A stretch of 34,341 nucleotides of DNA from Allomuricauda sp. (GTDB taxonomy: Bacteria > Bacteroidota > Bacteroidia > Flavobacteriales > Flavobacteriaceae), in the NCBI RefSeq assembly GCF_028280385.1, contig NZ_JANQLX010000011.1, positions 1-34,341 on the forward strand, in the 5' to 3' direction. Shown piece by piece: positions 1-7,734 of the stretch. Every line of letters begins with the position of its first letter. Position 1 is the first letter of the stretch. The position numbers were made by a program, and so were the translations under genes. Under the pieces are notes generated by a model. The model made no database searches. It had not been told where the DNA came from and saw nothing but the letters and a program-made list of their open reading frames with translations.

Positions 1-1
1 C

Positions 2-622
2 GAGGCCGCCGTGGATGCCTTCGTGGCCAACAACGGGTACCTCACCGCCGAGGGAGACGCGGACGATACCAACGAGATACAGGACCTGGACCTGTCCGGT
101 GATGAGCTGACCATAACCGGTAATCCATCAGCAACGACAATTGACCTTTCTCCCTACACAAATACAACCACTAATCTGTCGCAAAACACCTCAACAGGCG
201 TTATAACTTATACCAATGAGGCATCTGTTGACCAGACAGCCAATACAGTAGGTGCTGAAACCGATAACAGCATTACCGTTGGAGCCAATGGAGGGGCCTA
301 TTATGAAAGCCCTATCAAGGCATTTGGCAAAATAGCTTCCAATGGCAGTGTGGTGCGGGCGACTTCAGGAATTACCGTGACCAAACTGACAGGAAATGGC
401 TATTACCGTGTAAACCTCCCTTCTGGTATAGTAAGTGATGCCAATTACATCATTCAATTAGCACAGCCCAGCAGGGGTGGTGCGGGCAATGACGACCCAG
501 GAATTTCCTATACGGCCCAGACCAGCACAAGTTTCGAGGTAATTATTGGAGATAACGATAACGGAGGCACTGATAGGAACAGGTTCAATTCTGAATTTAT
601 GTTCACCATTCTAGACCTATAG
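2..622 (+). CDS. C-terminal end of a repeat-containing surface protein (5' truncated)
   Basis: The reading frame is open to the left edge, so only the last 206 codons are present and the GTG at 11 is not the true start. The first ~40 residues (AAVDAFVANNGY, then an Asp/Asn-rich segment with DDTNEIQDLDLSG) resemble the repeat modules of very large flavobacterial surface proteins. The last ~105 residues look like a compact beta-rich terminal domain. I see no T9SS sorting domain at the C-terminus. By my count bases 1-120 are about 63% G+C and the next 60 about 40%, so the repeat part differs from its own tail. It lies 9 bases before a secreted protein gene and is probably co-transcribed with it. 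Function is unknown; surface adhesin or fibre-like is a guess. Confidence 0.75.
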   Translation, partial: EAAVDAFVANNGYLTAEGDADDTNEIQDLDLSGDELTITGNPSATTIDLSPYTNTTTNLSQNTSTGVITYTNEASVDQTANTVGAETDNSITVGANGGAYYESPIKAFGKIASNGSVVRATSGITVTKLTGNGYYRVNLPSGIVSDANYIIQLAQPSRGGAGNDDPGISYTAQTSTSFEVIIGDNDNGGTDRNRFNSEFMFTILDL

Positions 623-631
623 CAGTTGAGC

Positions 632-1282
632 ATGAGAAACATATTGACCATCATCCTAGTCCTTTCTTTTGCATCCATGTATGCACAGACGCCCACATCC
701 GGAGATTTGGTGCTAATCCATAATGTATCGGCAACGGAAATGAACAACATATCAAATCCGGAAGAAGGCTCTTTGATTTATAACACTACTACCCGAAGCA
801 TCCATTTTTATAGCAATTCCACTTGGGTTGAAGTTCCGAACGTGGCCAATACCTATGTCGGCGCCATTCGAATTACCAGTTTGGGAAATCAAACTGTAAC
901 CGGTATTCCGTTTGAGCCAAGCAGCATTACCTTTACCGCTTTTGCCAATGTGGAAGACTACAACTTGAATGCTGACAATGGGGTTGGGAACAACAACAGG
1001 GGTATTGCCAATGCCTATGGTTCCATGAACGGCTTTGCCCGAAACGATGGCGCCAGTATTGCGGAACAGGTGATTTATGTTGGGGGTAGCGGAAATTCCA
1101 TTAATGACATATCCCGATACGCTTCCAATTCCCATAGCATTGGATTGAGATATAGCAACCAAAATGGAGATAATCTGGGGATAACATCGGCAACGGTGAC
1201 CAGTTTTAATGCTGATGGTTTTACCCTAAACACAGATAGTTTTGCCGATAGTATTGTTGTAATCTTTCAAGCTTTTAGATAG
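632..1282 (+). CDS. Secreted hypothetical protein with beta-rich C-terminal domain
   Basis: A 216-residue protein. The ATG at 632 is preferred over the TTG at 626 because it directly opens a clear signal peptide (MRNILTIILVLSFASMYAQ, cleavage expected after AQ at about residue 19). The mature N-terminus (GDLVLIHNVSATEMNNI, then EEGSLIYNTTT and a WVEV) resembles the short linker seen in many Bacteroidota cell-surface proteins before a lectin- or fibre-like domain. The remainder is Asn/Gly/Ser-rich and probably all beta. No catalytic motif is visible. It sits between the truncated surface protein and a T9SS cargo gene with gaps of 9 and 3 bases, so the three probably form one operon. I cannot assign a function. 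Confidence 0.8.
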   Translation: MRNILTIILVLSFASMYAQTPTSGDLVLIHNVSATEMNNISNPEEGSLIYNTTTRSIHFYSNSTWVEVPNVANTYVGAIRITSLGNQTVTGIPFEPSSITFTAFANVEDYNLNADNGVGNNNRGIANAYGSMNGFARNDGASIAEQVIYVGGSGNSINDISRYASNSHSIGLRYSNQNGDNLGITSATVTSFNADGFTLNTDSFADSIVVIFQAFR

Positions 1283-1285
1283 TGT

Positions 1286-2461
1286 ATGACCAAAATATTC
1301 CAATATAGAACCCCGCTATCAATTTTATGTATAATCCTTGCCAGTTATACTACCATGGCCCAGGATGCCTTTCACAACTTTGGCAATCTTCAAATTCACG
1401 GAGGCACTTCCGTAGGATTTCATATTGACTTGATCAACGACGGTCCGTTTGAGAACAACACGGGACTCGCCGGATTTTATAGTCCTAACCGGCTAATTGT
1501 TTCAGGCTCATCCAGTCCTATTTTTCAGGACATTGAAATATTTACCGATAATGACCTGCTTCTAGAAACTTGGATGGGTGTTACCGGCAATGCCAACTTT
1601 GTGGCAGGTAACATAATCACCTCAAAGACCTCGTCCGCCAGCTATTTGAATTTTATGGACACCGCATTTTATACCGGTACTGGAAATTCAACCCATATAA
1701 ATGGCTACGCTGGGGCCTCCCAAAAGGAAACCATTACCTTTCCGGTTGGTGATGGCCAAAGTTTAAGACATTTGACCTTGATTTCAGGCACTACCAATGA
1801 ACTTGCCAAATGTGCTTATTTTTTAGAAGACCCTGATACGGTTACCTCATTGGGACTTCAGTTTCCAACGGATCAAAAAACCATGGACGATCTACAGATC
1901 AGCAATGTGGAATTTTGGCGGCTGGAAAGCGATCAAGCTTCGGCAGCAACATTGACCTGGGATACCCAGAGCGCTATTGGACTTTTGACCGAAACGGTGG
2001 AAGGGCTTACCGTAGTGGGCTGGAATACAGCACAACAACAATGGGAAAACCTGGGGAACACCAATGTTACGGGCAACCTTCAGGCAGGTAGCATTACTTC
2101 AGAAACTTTTGTGCCCAATAACTATGAAATCATCACCTTGGGAGGTACCGATGATATATTGGAGCCCTTCACGGTCCTGGATTTGGACAACTATTTTATG
2201 ACGCCCAACAATGATGGCATCAACGATTTTCTTCTCATTGATGGTATTGAAAATGTACCGAACAACATGCTCAACATCTACAACCGATATGGGGTACTGG
2301 TCTATTCCAAAGTAAACTATGCCAATGAATTTGACGGCAGATCCAACCGAAATGGTGTCATCAGTAGAAAGTCGGGCTTGTCCGCAGGCGTTTATTTCTA
2401 TATCCTCACGGTGAGCGAAACCAGGGAGAAATTTCAAGGTTACCTATATATTTCCCAATAG
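1286..2461 (+). CDS. T9SS type B sorting domain (gliding motility-associated C-terminal domain) protein
   Basis: A 391-residue exported protein. It has an N-terminal signal peptide ending near MAQDAFHNFG at about residue 26, a ~270-residue central region of unknown fold, and a C-terminal domain from about residue 303. That domain has the hallmarks of the type B sorting signal: FMTPNNDGINDFLLIDG, then IYNRYGVLVY, NEFDGRSN, LSAGVYFYIL and a terminal GYLYISQ. In known systems this domain directs passage through the type IX secretion system and attachment at, or release from, the cell surface. The start follows the previous stop by 3 bases, pointing to translational coupling. The domain call is firm; the role of the central region is unknown. 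Confidence 0.9.
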   Translation: MTKIFQYRTPLSILCIILASYTTMAQDAFHNFGNLQIHGGTSVGFHIDLINDGPFENNTGLAGFYSPNRLIVSGSSSPIFQDIEIFTDNDLLLETWMGVTGNANFVAGNIITSKTSSASYLNFMDTAFYTGTGNSTHINGYAGASQKETITFPVGDGQSLRHLTLISGTTNELAKCAYFLEDPDTVTSLGLQFPTDQKTMDDLQISNVEFWRLESDQASAATLTWDTQSAIGLLTETVEGLTVVGWNTAQQQWENLGNTNVTGNLQAGSITSETFVPNNYEIITLGGTDDILEPFTVLDLDNYFMTPNNDGINDFLLIDGIENVPNNMLNIYNRYGVLVYSKVNYANEFDGRSNRNGVISRKSGLSAGVYFYILTVSETREKFQGYLYISQ

Positions 2462-2518
2462 ATATTCCTTTTCGTCATTAAAGGTCCCATGGACTTAAAA
2501 ATACTTCTTAACTTGCCC

Positions 2519-2533
2519 TGTAAATTGTTTACA
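2519..2533. promoter_or_regulatory. Short perfect dyad over the M15 peptidase start
   Basis: TGTAAA-TTG-TTTACA is a perfect 6-bp inverted repeat with a 3-base spacer. Its last base is the A of the ATG at 2533. It could be an operator or could occlude the start in RNA. A chance occurrence in AT-rich DNA is quite possible. Confidence 0.25.
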
Positions 2534-3267
2534 TGAAGCGCAGGACCTTTATCAAAAAAGCTTCCATTACCGGATTGGCATGCACATTGCCACCAATAGT
2601 TCCCATTTATTCCAACACGGATTATACCATGGATGAATTGATAGGCAAGGCCGATATAGATCTTTTCGGGGAGGGAATCAATTTAAGGGAGGAAGCGTAT
2701 CTGGCATTCGTGGAGATGAAAAAAGCGGCTTACGCGGCTGGTTTTGATATTAAAATGATATCGAGCTTCCGGGATTTTTATAGACAAGAGAGCATCTGGG
2801 AGCGAAAATACCTCCGCTTTACCGAAGAGGATGGCATGCAACCTCTTGATGCCATTGACAAAATTATTGAATATTCCACCATTCCGGGAACAAGTAGACA
2901 CCATTGGGGAACCGATATTGATATAATTGATGGTTATCCCAAAACATCTGGCGATGTATTGGTCCCCGAAAAATTTGAAGCTGGCGGACCTTTCGAAGCC
3001 TTCAAATTATGGTTGGACGAGAACTCAGAGAAATTTGGATTTTATTTGGTGTACACCAACGAACCCAAACGCCGAGGATTCAAATACGAACCATGGCACT
3101 ACAGCTACGCTCCCCTTTCCATTCCCATGCTTACCGCATATCGAAAAATCAACGTAGTGAGAATGCTTCAAAACGAAGAGTTTTTGGGTAGTGAGCATTT
3201 CACCGCAGGGTTTTTAAGAACCTATATCCAGGATAATATTTTGGATATCAACCAGAAACTTTTATAG
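2533..3267 (+). CDS. M15 family D-alanyl-D-alanine carboxypeptidase (VanY-like)
   Basis: A 244-residue zinc peptidase expected to trim D-Ala-D-Ala ends of peptidoglycan peptides in the periplasm. The M15B zinc motif SxHxxGxxxD is visible as SRHHWGTDID (residues 121-130; His123 and Asp130 as ligands). The second half follows as EPWHYSY with Glu186 as general base and His189 as third ligand. The N-terminus, KRRTFIKKA and then a hydrophobic stretch, resembles a twin-arginine signal, so the protein may be exported folded by Tat. It is preceded by a 71-base gap and followed 38 bases later by an M48 peptidase gene. The family call is solid; the substrate is inferred from the family. Confidence 0.88.
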   Translation: MKRRTFIKKASITGLACTLPPIVPIYSNTDYTMDELIGKADIDLFGEGINLREEAYLAFVEMKKAAYAAGFDIKMISSFRDFYRQESIWERKYLRFTEEDGMQPLDAIDKIIEYSTIPGTSRHHWGTDIDIIDGYPKTSGDVLVPEKFEAGGPFEAFKLWLDENSEKFGFYLVYTNEPKRRGFKYEPWHYSYAPLSIPMLTAYRKINVVRMLQNEEFLGSEHFTAGFLRTYIQDNILDINQKLL

Positions 3268-3305
3268 GCTTTTTTGTATCTTGATTATTCAAGAACACTA
3301 ACACC

Positions 3306-4070
3306 ATGAGAAGAGGAAGTTGGAAAATCCGAATCCTAATCGGATTGGCCATTGTGGCCTTTGCATTCATTCAGCGTTGTAACAACAAACAGGAAAATCC
3401 ATACACGGGACGGGTTCAGAACATCAATATGACACCCGACCAGGAAATTGCCATTGGCCTTCAAAGTGCCCCCGAGATTGCCCAGCAACACGGCGGACTT
3501 TATCCAGACCAACGAATGCAGGCCTTGGTGGATGCTGTGGGACAAAAATTGGTAAACAACAGTTACGCCAGGGAAACCCCCTACCAATATGAATTTCACC
3601 TCTTGGCCGATGATCGCACCATCAATGCCTTTGCACTTCCCGGAGGGCAATGTTTTATCACCTATGCCCTATTTTCCCAATTGAACGAAGCGCAGCTGGC
3701 GGGAGTCTTAGGTCATGAAATTGGTCATGTTATAGGTAGGCACTCTGCAGAGCGTATAGCCGAAAGTAGTTTTTGGCAGACCTTGACCATGGGAGCTTCG
3801 GTAGGGGCGGACATGGGTAACATTGTGGGTAGTATTGGTCAAAACACCTTGCTAAAAAATGGCCGTGGAGATGAATTGGAAAGTGATGAACTTGGCGTAA
3901 TGTTTATGATTCAAGCAGGCTACGATCCCTATGAAATGATCAAGGTCATGGAAATCCTAAAAGCTGCCGCTGGCCCAAACAGGGTACCAGAGTTTCAAAG
4001 TACCCATCCCGACCCTGAAAACCGCATAGAAAAAATCAAAGAAGCCATAGAAAAATATTCAGGTCGATAG
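3306..4070 (+). CDS. M48 family metalloprotease, membrane-anchored
   Basis: A 254-residue zinc protease related to the periplasmic LoiP/YggG and BepA families. The HExxH motif is HEIGH at 137-141, with the third ligand probably Glu192 in DELESDELG. An N-terminal hydrophobic segment (about residues 8-23) follows MRRGSWK. A Cys at 25 comes just after it, but the preceding IQR is not a good lipobox, so I favour a membrane anchor over a lipoprotein. A conserved NAFALPGG element (about 107-114) is typical of the family. The C-terminal STHPDPENRI is the usual end of the catalytic domain. It probably acts in envelope protein quality control, from family knowledge only. Confidence 0.9.
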   Translation: MRRGSWKIRILIGLAIVAFAFIQRCNNKQENPYTGRVQNINMTPDQEIAIGLQSAPEIAQQHGGLYPDQRMQALVDAVGQKLVNNSYARETPYQYEFHLLADDRTINAFALPGGQCFITYALFSQLNEAQLAGVLGHEIGHVIGRHSAERIAESSFWQTLTMGASVGADMGNIVGSIGQNTLLKNGRGDELESDELGVMFMIQAGYDPYEMIKVMEILKAAAGPNRVPEFQSTHPDPENRIEKIKEAIEKYSGR

Positions 4071-4116
4071 ATTTGCCACCTTTATCGAGAAAAAAAGGGG
4101 GTTTGGTGAATTTAAG

Positions 4117-4124
4117 TACCTTTG
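4117..4124 (+). promoter_or_regulatory. -7 element TACCTTTG upstream of the 55-aa gene
   Basis: A perfect TAnnTTTG Bacteroidota -7 element, 60 bases before the ATG at 4185. A TTTG lies upstream at 4102-4105 but only 11 bases away, too close for a normal -33 element. Confidence 0.45.
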
Positions 4125-4184
4125 TATCACCCAAATCATTCATCCTAATCTTTAACCCATTTGTGCTTGTAAACAAGAGGACAT

Positions 4185-4352
4185 ATGGGAACACTATTAC
4201 ACTTTAAGCAGCTATATTTTGAGGCATTTGACAATTGTAGACCAAGTTACGTGGTCATTTTCCTTAAGGGATATGCCATCTTCTGTGCCATTTTATTGGC
4301 CATGGCAATGTACGCTTTCCTGTACAGGGCATTTACCGGATTTGATTTTTAA
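4185..4352 (+). CDS. Small membrane protein, DUF6747-like
   Basis: A 55-codon ORF beginning MGTLLHFKQLYFEAF and ending RAFTGFDF. Residues about 23-46 (VVIFLKGYAIF and following) form one transmembrane helix. The pattern of a short helix with LYFEAF, one membrane span and a final R-A-F-T-G-F-x-F matches my recollection of a small Flavobacteriia family labelled DUF6747. Support for a real gene is a purine-rich aagagg just before the ATG, a -7 promoter element at 4117 and a strong terminator 39 bases after the stop. The function is unknown. The family name is from memory and less certain than the gene call. Confidence 0.75.
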   Translation: MGTLLHFKQLYFEAFDNCRPSYVVIFLKGYAIFCAILLAMAMYAFLYRAFTGFDF

Positions 4353-4390
4353 AAGATACTCTTTTACAGAACACTATACGTAAATGAGAA

Positions 4391-4420
4391 AAAAGGCCCA
4401 TCCTAGCGGATGGGCCTTTT
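4391..4420. terminator. Bidirectional intrinsic terminator
   Basis: A perfect 13-bp stem (4391-4403 with 4408-4420) and a TAGC loop. It carries A4 on one side and T4 on the other, so it works on both strands. It lies between the convergent 55-aa gene (+) and the ankyrin gene (-). Confidence 0.9.
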
Positions 4421-4443
4421 AATTTGGATGAATAAACCCCTTC

Positions 4444-4833
4444 CTATTTTTTCATAGCATCTTTCAAGACTTTTAATGCATCCGTGGCATTGGACAGTTC
4501 CGCATATTTTTTTGCGGTATATCCCTTGTCACATTTCTTTTTGACATTTGCCCCATTGGCAATAAGCAGTTCCAAAATTTCGGTTCTGTTGTAACGTGCA
4601 GCAAAATGGATGGGTGCCATTCCCAAAGATTTCTGGTTGACATCCTCCCCGAGTTCAATAAGTTTTTTGACCGCGTCAACATCTCCTTTTACGATGGCTT
4701 TGCAAAAAGAGTTGATTTCAGCAGTAATAATCGGTGTGGTGAAGGGGTTTTCCGTGCTGTTTGTTTCATGGGCGCTAACGCCTGCAACCATGACCATACA
4801 GGCCGCGGCTACACTTAGGAATGTTTTTTTCAT
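4444..4833 (-). CDS. Secreted ankyrin-repeat protein
   Basis: A 129-residue protein. The frame is open 20 codons further upstream, but the ATG at 4833 starts a clean signal peptide (MKKTFLSVAAACMVMVAGVSA), so I chose it. The mature protein carries about two and a half ankyrin repeats: a first helix pair around GDVDAVKKLIELGEDVN, a canonical repeat with PIHFAARYNRTEILELLIANGANV, and a C-terminal cap ending in Lys-Lys. Ankyrin repeats bind proteins; no enzyme motif is present. The gene is alone on the minus strand between a strong terminator and the divergent gpmI. Export to the periplasm is inferred from the signal peptide and the partner is unknown. Confidence 0.88.
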   Translation of the reverse strand: MKKTFLSVAAACMVMVAGVSAHETNSTENPFTTPIITAEINSFCKAIVKGDVDAVKKLIELGEDVNQKSLGMAPIHFAARYNRTEILELLIANGANVKKKCDKGYTAKKYAELSNATDALKVLKDAMKK

Positions 4834-5015
4834 GATGAATAATTTTTGATTAATGAAATAATTGATATAAAAATAGACTGCTATCAAAAGCAAATGTTAC
4901 AGCATTAACACTTAAATAACTAAACTTTAACAAGGCCGTTTTTTTTAACATAAATAATTAACAAATCCATATCCAGAAAACTCCAAAAACGCTAGGGCAT
5001 CCAGTCATTTCCTTC

Positions 5016-5023
5016 TATTTTTG
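5016..5023 (+). promoter_or_regulatory. -7 element TATTTTTG of gpmI
   Basis: A perfect TAnnTTTG match ending 17 bases before the gpmI ATG, predicting a leader of about a dozen bases. I could not find a convincing -33 TTTG at the right distance. Confidence 0.55.
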
Positions 5024-5040
5024 ACCCTTAAACCAACAGC

Positions 5041-6558
5041 ATGGACAAGAAGGTTATCTTAATGATTTTGGACGGGTGGGGAAAATCCCCGGACCCCAAA
5101 GTCTCCGCAATCGAACAGGCCCATACTCCATTCATTGATGGTCTGTACCAATCATATCCCAACGCTAATTTGCTTACAGATGGAATGAACGTAGGACTTC
5201 CGGAAGGGCAAATGGGAAACAGTGAGGTTGGACATATGAATTTAGGTGCCGGCCGTATTGTGTACCAAGATTTGGCCAAAATCAACAAAGCGGTGGCCGA
5301 GGACACCCTGAAAAATGAGTCAGTTCTAAAAGAAGCTTTCACCTATGCCAAATCCAATAACAAACCCGTTCACTTCTTGGGATTGGTAAGTGATGGGGGC
5401 GTGCATAGCCATATTGATCATTTAAAGGCCCTGATCAGTGCCGCTGAGGAAAACGGTGTTGAAAGCTCCTATATCCATGCATTTATGGATGGAAGGGATG
5501 TGGACCCCAAAAGCGGGGAAGGATTTCTTGTCGACCTTAATAATTTCTGTTCTGATAAAAAGGCCCAATTGGCAACGGTCATTGGAAGATATTACGCCAT
5601 GGACCGTGATAAAAGATGGGAAAGGGTCAAGTTGGCTTACGACCTTCTTGTGAACAATGTTGGCAAAAAAGTCCAGGATATTTCGGAGGCCATGAAGCAA
5701 AGTTATGCCGAGGGGGTCACGGACGAATTTATAAAACCGTTGGTGCTTGCAAATCCCAACCAAGACCCAGTGGCAAAAATTGCCGATGACGATGTGGTCA
5801 TTTTCTTCAATTTTAGAACAGATCGCGGTCGCGAGCTTACCCAGGTCTTGAGCCAACAGGATTTTCACGAGCACAACATGCACAAGCTCAAGCTCCATTA
5901 TGTAACCCTGACCAATTATGACGAATCCTTTGAAGGCATAAAAGTGGTCTATGACAAGGAAAACATCAAGGATACCCTAGGCGAAGTTTTGGCCAGCAAT
6001 GGAAAGAAACAGATACGTATCGCCGAAACCGAAAAATATCCCCATGTAACCTTCTTCTTTAATGGAGGTAGGGAAGAACCCTTTGAAGGGGAAAACAGGA
6101 TATTGTGCCCATCACCAAAGGTGGCCACCTACGACCTTCAACCTGAGATGAGCGCTTATGATATTAGGGATGCCATTGTTCCTGAGTTAAAAAAGAGCGA
6201 AGCTGATTTTGTTTGCCTAAACTTTGCGAACCCTGATATGGTTGGGCATACAGGCATCATGGAGGCCGCGGTAAAAGCCTGTGAGACCGTGGATGAATGT
6301 GCTAAGGACGTAGTGACCGCTGGATTGGAAAATGGGTATACCACCATTGTGATTGCAGACCATGGCAACTGTGATACCATGATCAATCCAGATGGAAGTC
6401 CGAACACCGCACATACCACCAATCCAGTTCCATTGATTTTGGTAGACCCGGATATCACCCAAATCAAAGACGGGGTTCTGGGAGATATTGCTCCCACGGT
6501 GCTACATCTCATCGGAATTCCAAAACCGGAATTGATGACGCAAGATTCCCTGGTATAG
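5041..6558 (+). CDS. gpmI: 2,3-bisphosphoglycerate-independent phosphoglycerate mutase
   Basis: Interconverts 3- and 2-phosphoglycerate in glycolysis and gluconeogenesis in the cytosol, using two Mn2+ ions and a phosphoserine intermediate. The 505-residue length is typical. The N-terminal metal site is ILDGWG (Asp11) and the catalytic serine is Ser61 in GNSEVGH. The phosphotransferase-domain insert contains HAFMDGRD and GRYYAMDRD. C-terminal metal motifs are NFANPDMVGHTG and IADHGNCD, with NTAHTTNPVP near the end. It starts 147 bases after the divergent ankyrin gene and 17 bases after a -7 element. It is not obviously in an operon with map, which has its own promoter. Confidence 0.98.
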   Translation: MDKKVILMILDGWGKSPDPKVSAIEQAHTPFIDGLYQSYPNANLLTDGMNVGLPEGQMGNSEVGHMNLGAGRIVYQDLAKINKAVAEDTLKNESVLKEAFTYAKSNNKPVHFLGLVSDGGVHSHIDHLKALISAAEENGVESSYIHAFMDGRDVDPKSGEGFLVDLNNFCSDKKAQLATVIGRYYAMDRDKRWERVKLAYDLLVNNVGKKVQDISEAMKQSYAEGVTDEFIKPLVLANPNQDPVAKIADDDVVIFFNFRTDRGRELTQVLSQQDFHEHNMHKLKLHYVTLTNYDESFEGIKVVYDKENIKDTLGEVLASNGKKQIRIAETEKYPHVTFFFNGGREEPFEGENRILCPSPKVATYDLQPEMSAYDIRDAIVPELKKSEADFVCLNFANPDMVGHTGIMEAAVKACETVDECAKDVVTAGLENGYTTIVIADHGNCDTMINPDGSPNTAHTTNPVPLILVDPDITQIKDGVLGDIAPTVLHLIGIPKPELMTQDSLV

Positions 6559-6584
6559 GCCTTTTGGACCATAGGGCATCTCCC

Positions 6585-6613
6585 TTGTATTTATTGAATT
6601 CCGATTATCTTTG
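6585..6613 (+). promoter_or_regulatory. map promoter (TTG-N18-TATCTTTG)
   Basis: The -33 TTG is at 6585-6587 and a perfect TAnnTTTG -7 element at 6606-6613, spaced 18 bases, close to the Bacteroidota optimum. The -7 element ends 5 bases before the map ATG, so transcription should start at or next to the start codon. Confidence 0.75.
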
Positions 6614-6618
6614 CACCC

Positions 6619-7437
6619 ATGGTAAAAATCAAGACTGCAGAGGAAATTGAGTTGATGCGCGAAAGTGCATTGGTGGTTTCAAGAACTTTGGGTATGCTGG
6701 CCTCCGAAATCAAACCTGGAGCCAATCCCTTGCAATTGGATAAGATGGCCGAGGAGTTTATCCGGGAACAAGGTGCTGAGCCCGGTTTTTTGGGCATGTA
6801 TGATTTCCCAAACACTCTCAATTGGAGTCCAAACGCCCAGGTGGTCCATGGCATTCCCAACAATGAACCCTTAAAGGATGGTGATATTATTTCAGTGGAT
6901 TGCGGTGCCCTAAAAAATGGCTATTATGGCGATCATGCCTACACCTTTGAAGTAGGGGAAGTAGCAGAAGAGACTAAAAAGTTACTTCAAATCACCAAAG
7001 AATCCCTTTATGTTGGAATCCGCCAGTTTAAAGAAGGTAACCGAGTAGGTGATGTGGGATATGCCATCCAAAACTATTGTGAAAGCCATGGATACGGTGT
7101 TGTCCGGGAATTGGTGGGGCACGGCTTGGGCACAGAACTTCATGAGGACCCACAAATGCCCAACTATGGCAAAAGAGGGCGAGGCAAGAAATTTGTGAAC
7201 GGGATGGTCGTGGCCATTGAGCCTATGATCAATATGGGCACACGGAGGATAAAGCAGCTTAAGGACGGGTGGACCATTTTAACAGCAGATGGAAAACCAA
7301 GCGCCCATTTTGAGCATGATGTGGCCTTGGTGGACGGAAAACCAGAGCTCCTTTCCACATTTCAGTACATCTATAAAGCATTGGGAATTGAAAGTGGTGA
7401 AGAGGAGGAATTCAGACATCAAAAGCTTGCACTGTAA
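6619..7437 (+). CDS. map: Type I methionine aminopeptidase
   Basis: Removes the initiator methionine from nascent proteins in the cytosol. The 272-residue protein has the full pita-bread metal site: Asp94 (SVDCGA), Asp105 (YGDHAYTF), His168 (VGHGLG), Glu201 (AIEPM) and Glu232 (HFEHDVAL), with His78 (VVHGIP) contacting substrate. There is no N-terminal zinc finger, as expected for a bacterial type Ia enzyme. The C-terminus extends about 20 residues past the catalytic core (GIESGEEEEFRHQKLAL), a modest tail. It has its own promoter ending 5 bases before the ATG, suggesting a leaderless or nearly leaderless message. Confidence 0.97.
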   Translation: MVKIKTAEEIELMRESALVVSRTLGMLASEIKPGANPLQLDKMAEEFIREQGAEPGFLGMYDFPNTLNWSPNAQVVHGIPNNEPLKDGDIISVDCGALKNGYYGDHAYTFEVGEVAEETKKLLQITKESLYVGIRQFKEGNRVGDVGYAIQNYCESHGYGVVRELVGHGLGTELHEDPQMPNYGKRGRGKKFVNGMVVAIEPMINMGTRRIKQLKDGWTILTADGKPSAHFEHDVALVDGKPELLSTFQYIYKALGIESGEEEEFRHQKLAL

Positions 7438-7734
7438 ATACTAATCTGGTAAAACACCAACACTTCCAACAAAATTATCAACCTCTTAAAATCAATTGAT
7501 CGTATTGATATGGCAGAGGTACTTCACAAACATTGAATTATCTGGCAGCATCCAAGTTAAAATTAGGTATCCTGGTCAATTTTGGAGAGGACAGTTTAAC
7601 GTATAAAAGGGTGATCTTTAATTATTCGTGAAAATTCATGAAATTCGTATCAAAATATAAAATAGCCAAACTTGAATTTCTCCAATTAACCCGAATGAAA
7701 ATTTCTGGAACGCCAGTAGCATCAAAATAGTCGT
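7438..7734. other. 297-base AT-rich spacer with no supported gene
   Basis: Between map and the methyltransferase I see no terminator with a good stem, no full promoter and no recognisable RNA. A 30-codon ATG ORF (7638-7730) ends 4 bases before the next start, but its peptide has no recognisable feature. A short imperfect direct repeat (ATTCGTGAAAATTCATGAAATTCGT, written here only by its ends ATTCGT at 7624 and 7642) is present. Confidence 0.6.

Noticed and set aside
4102..4138. Imperfect inverted repeat (TTTGGTGA with TCACCCAAA) around the 55-aa gene promoter
   Set aside because: It needs a bulge and is short; it is not distinguishable from chance without comparison to relatives.
7638..7730. 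30-codon ORF before the methyltransferase
   Set aside because: No promoter element at a suitable distance and no structural signature. The frame differs from the methyltransferase and does not restore an upstream start.
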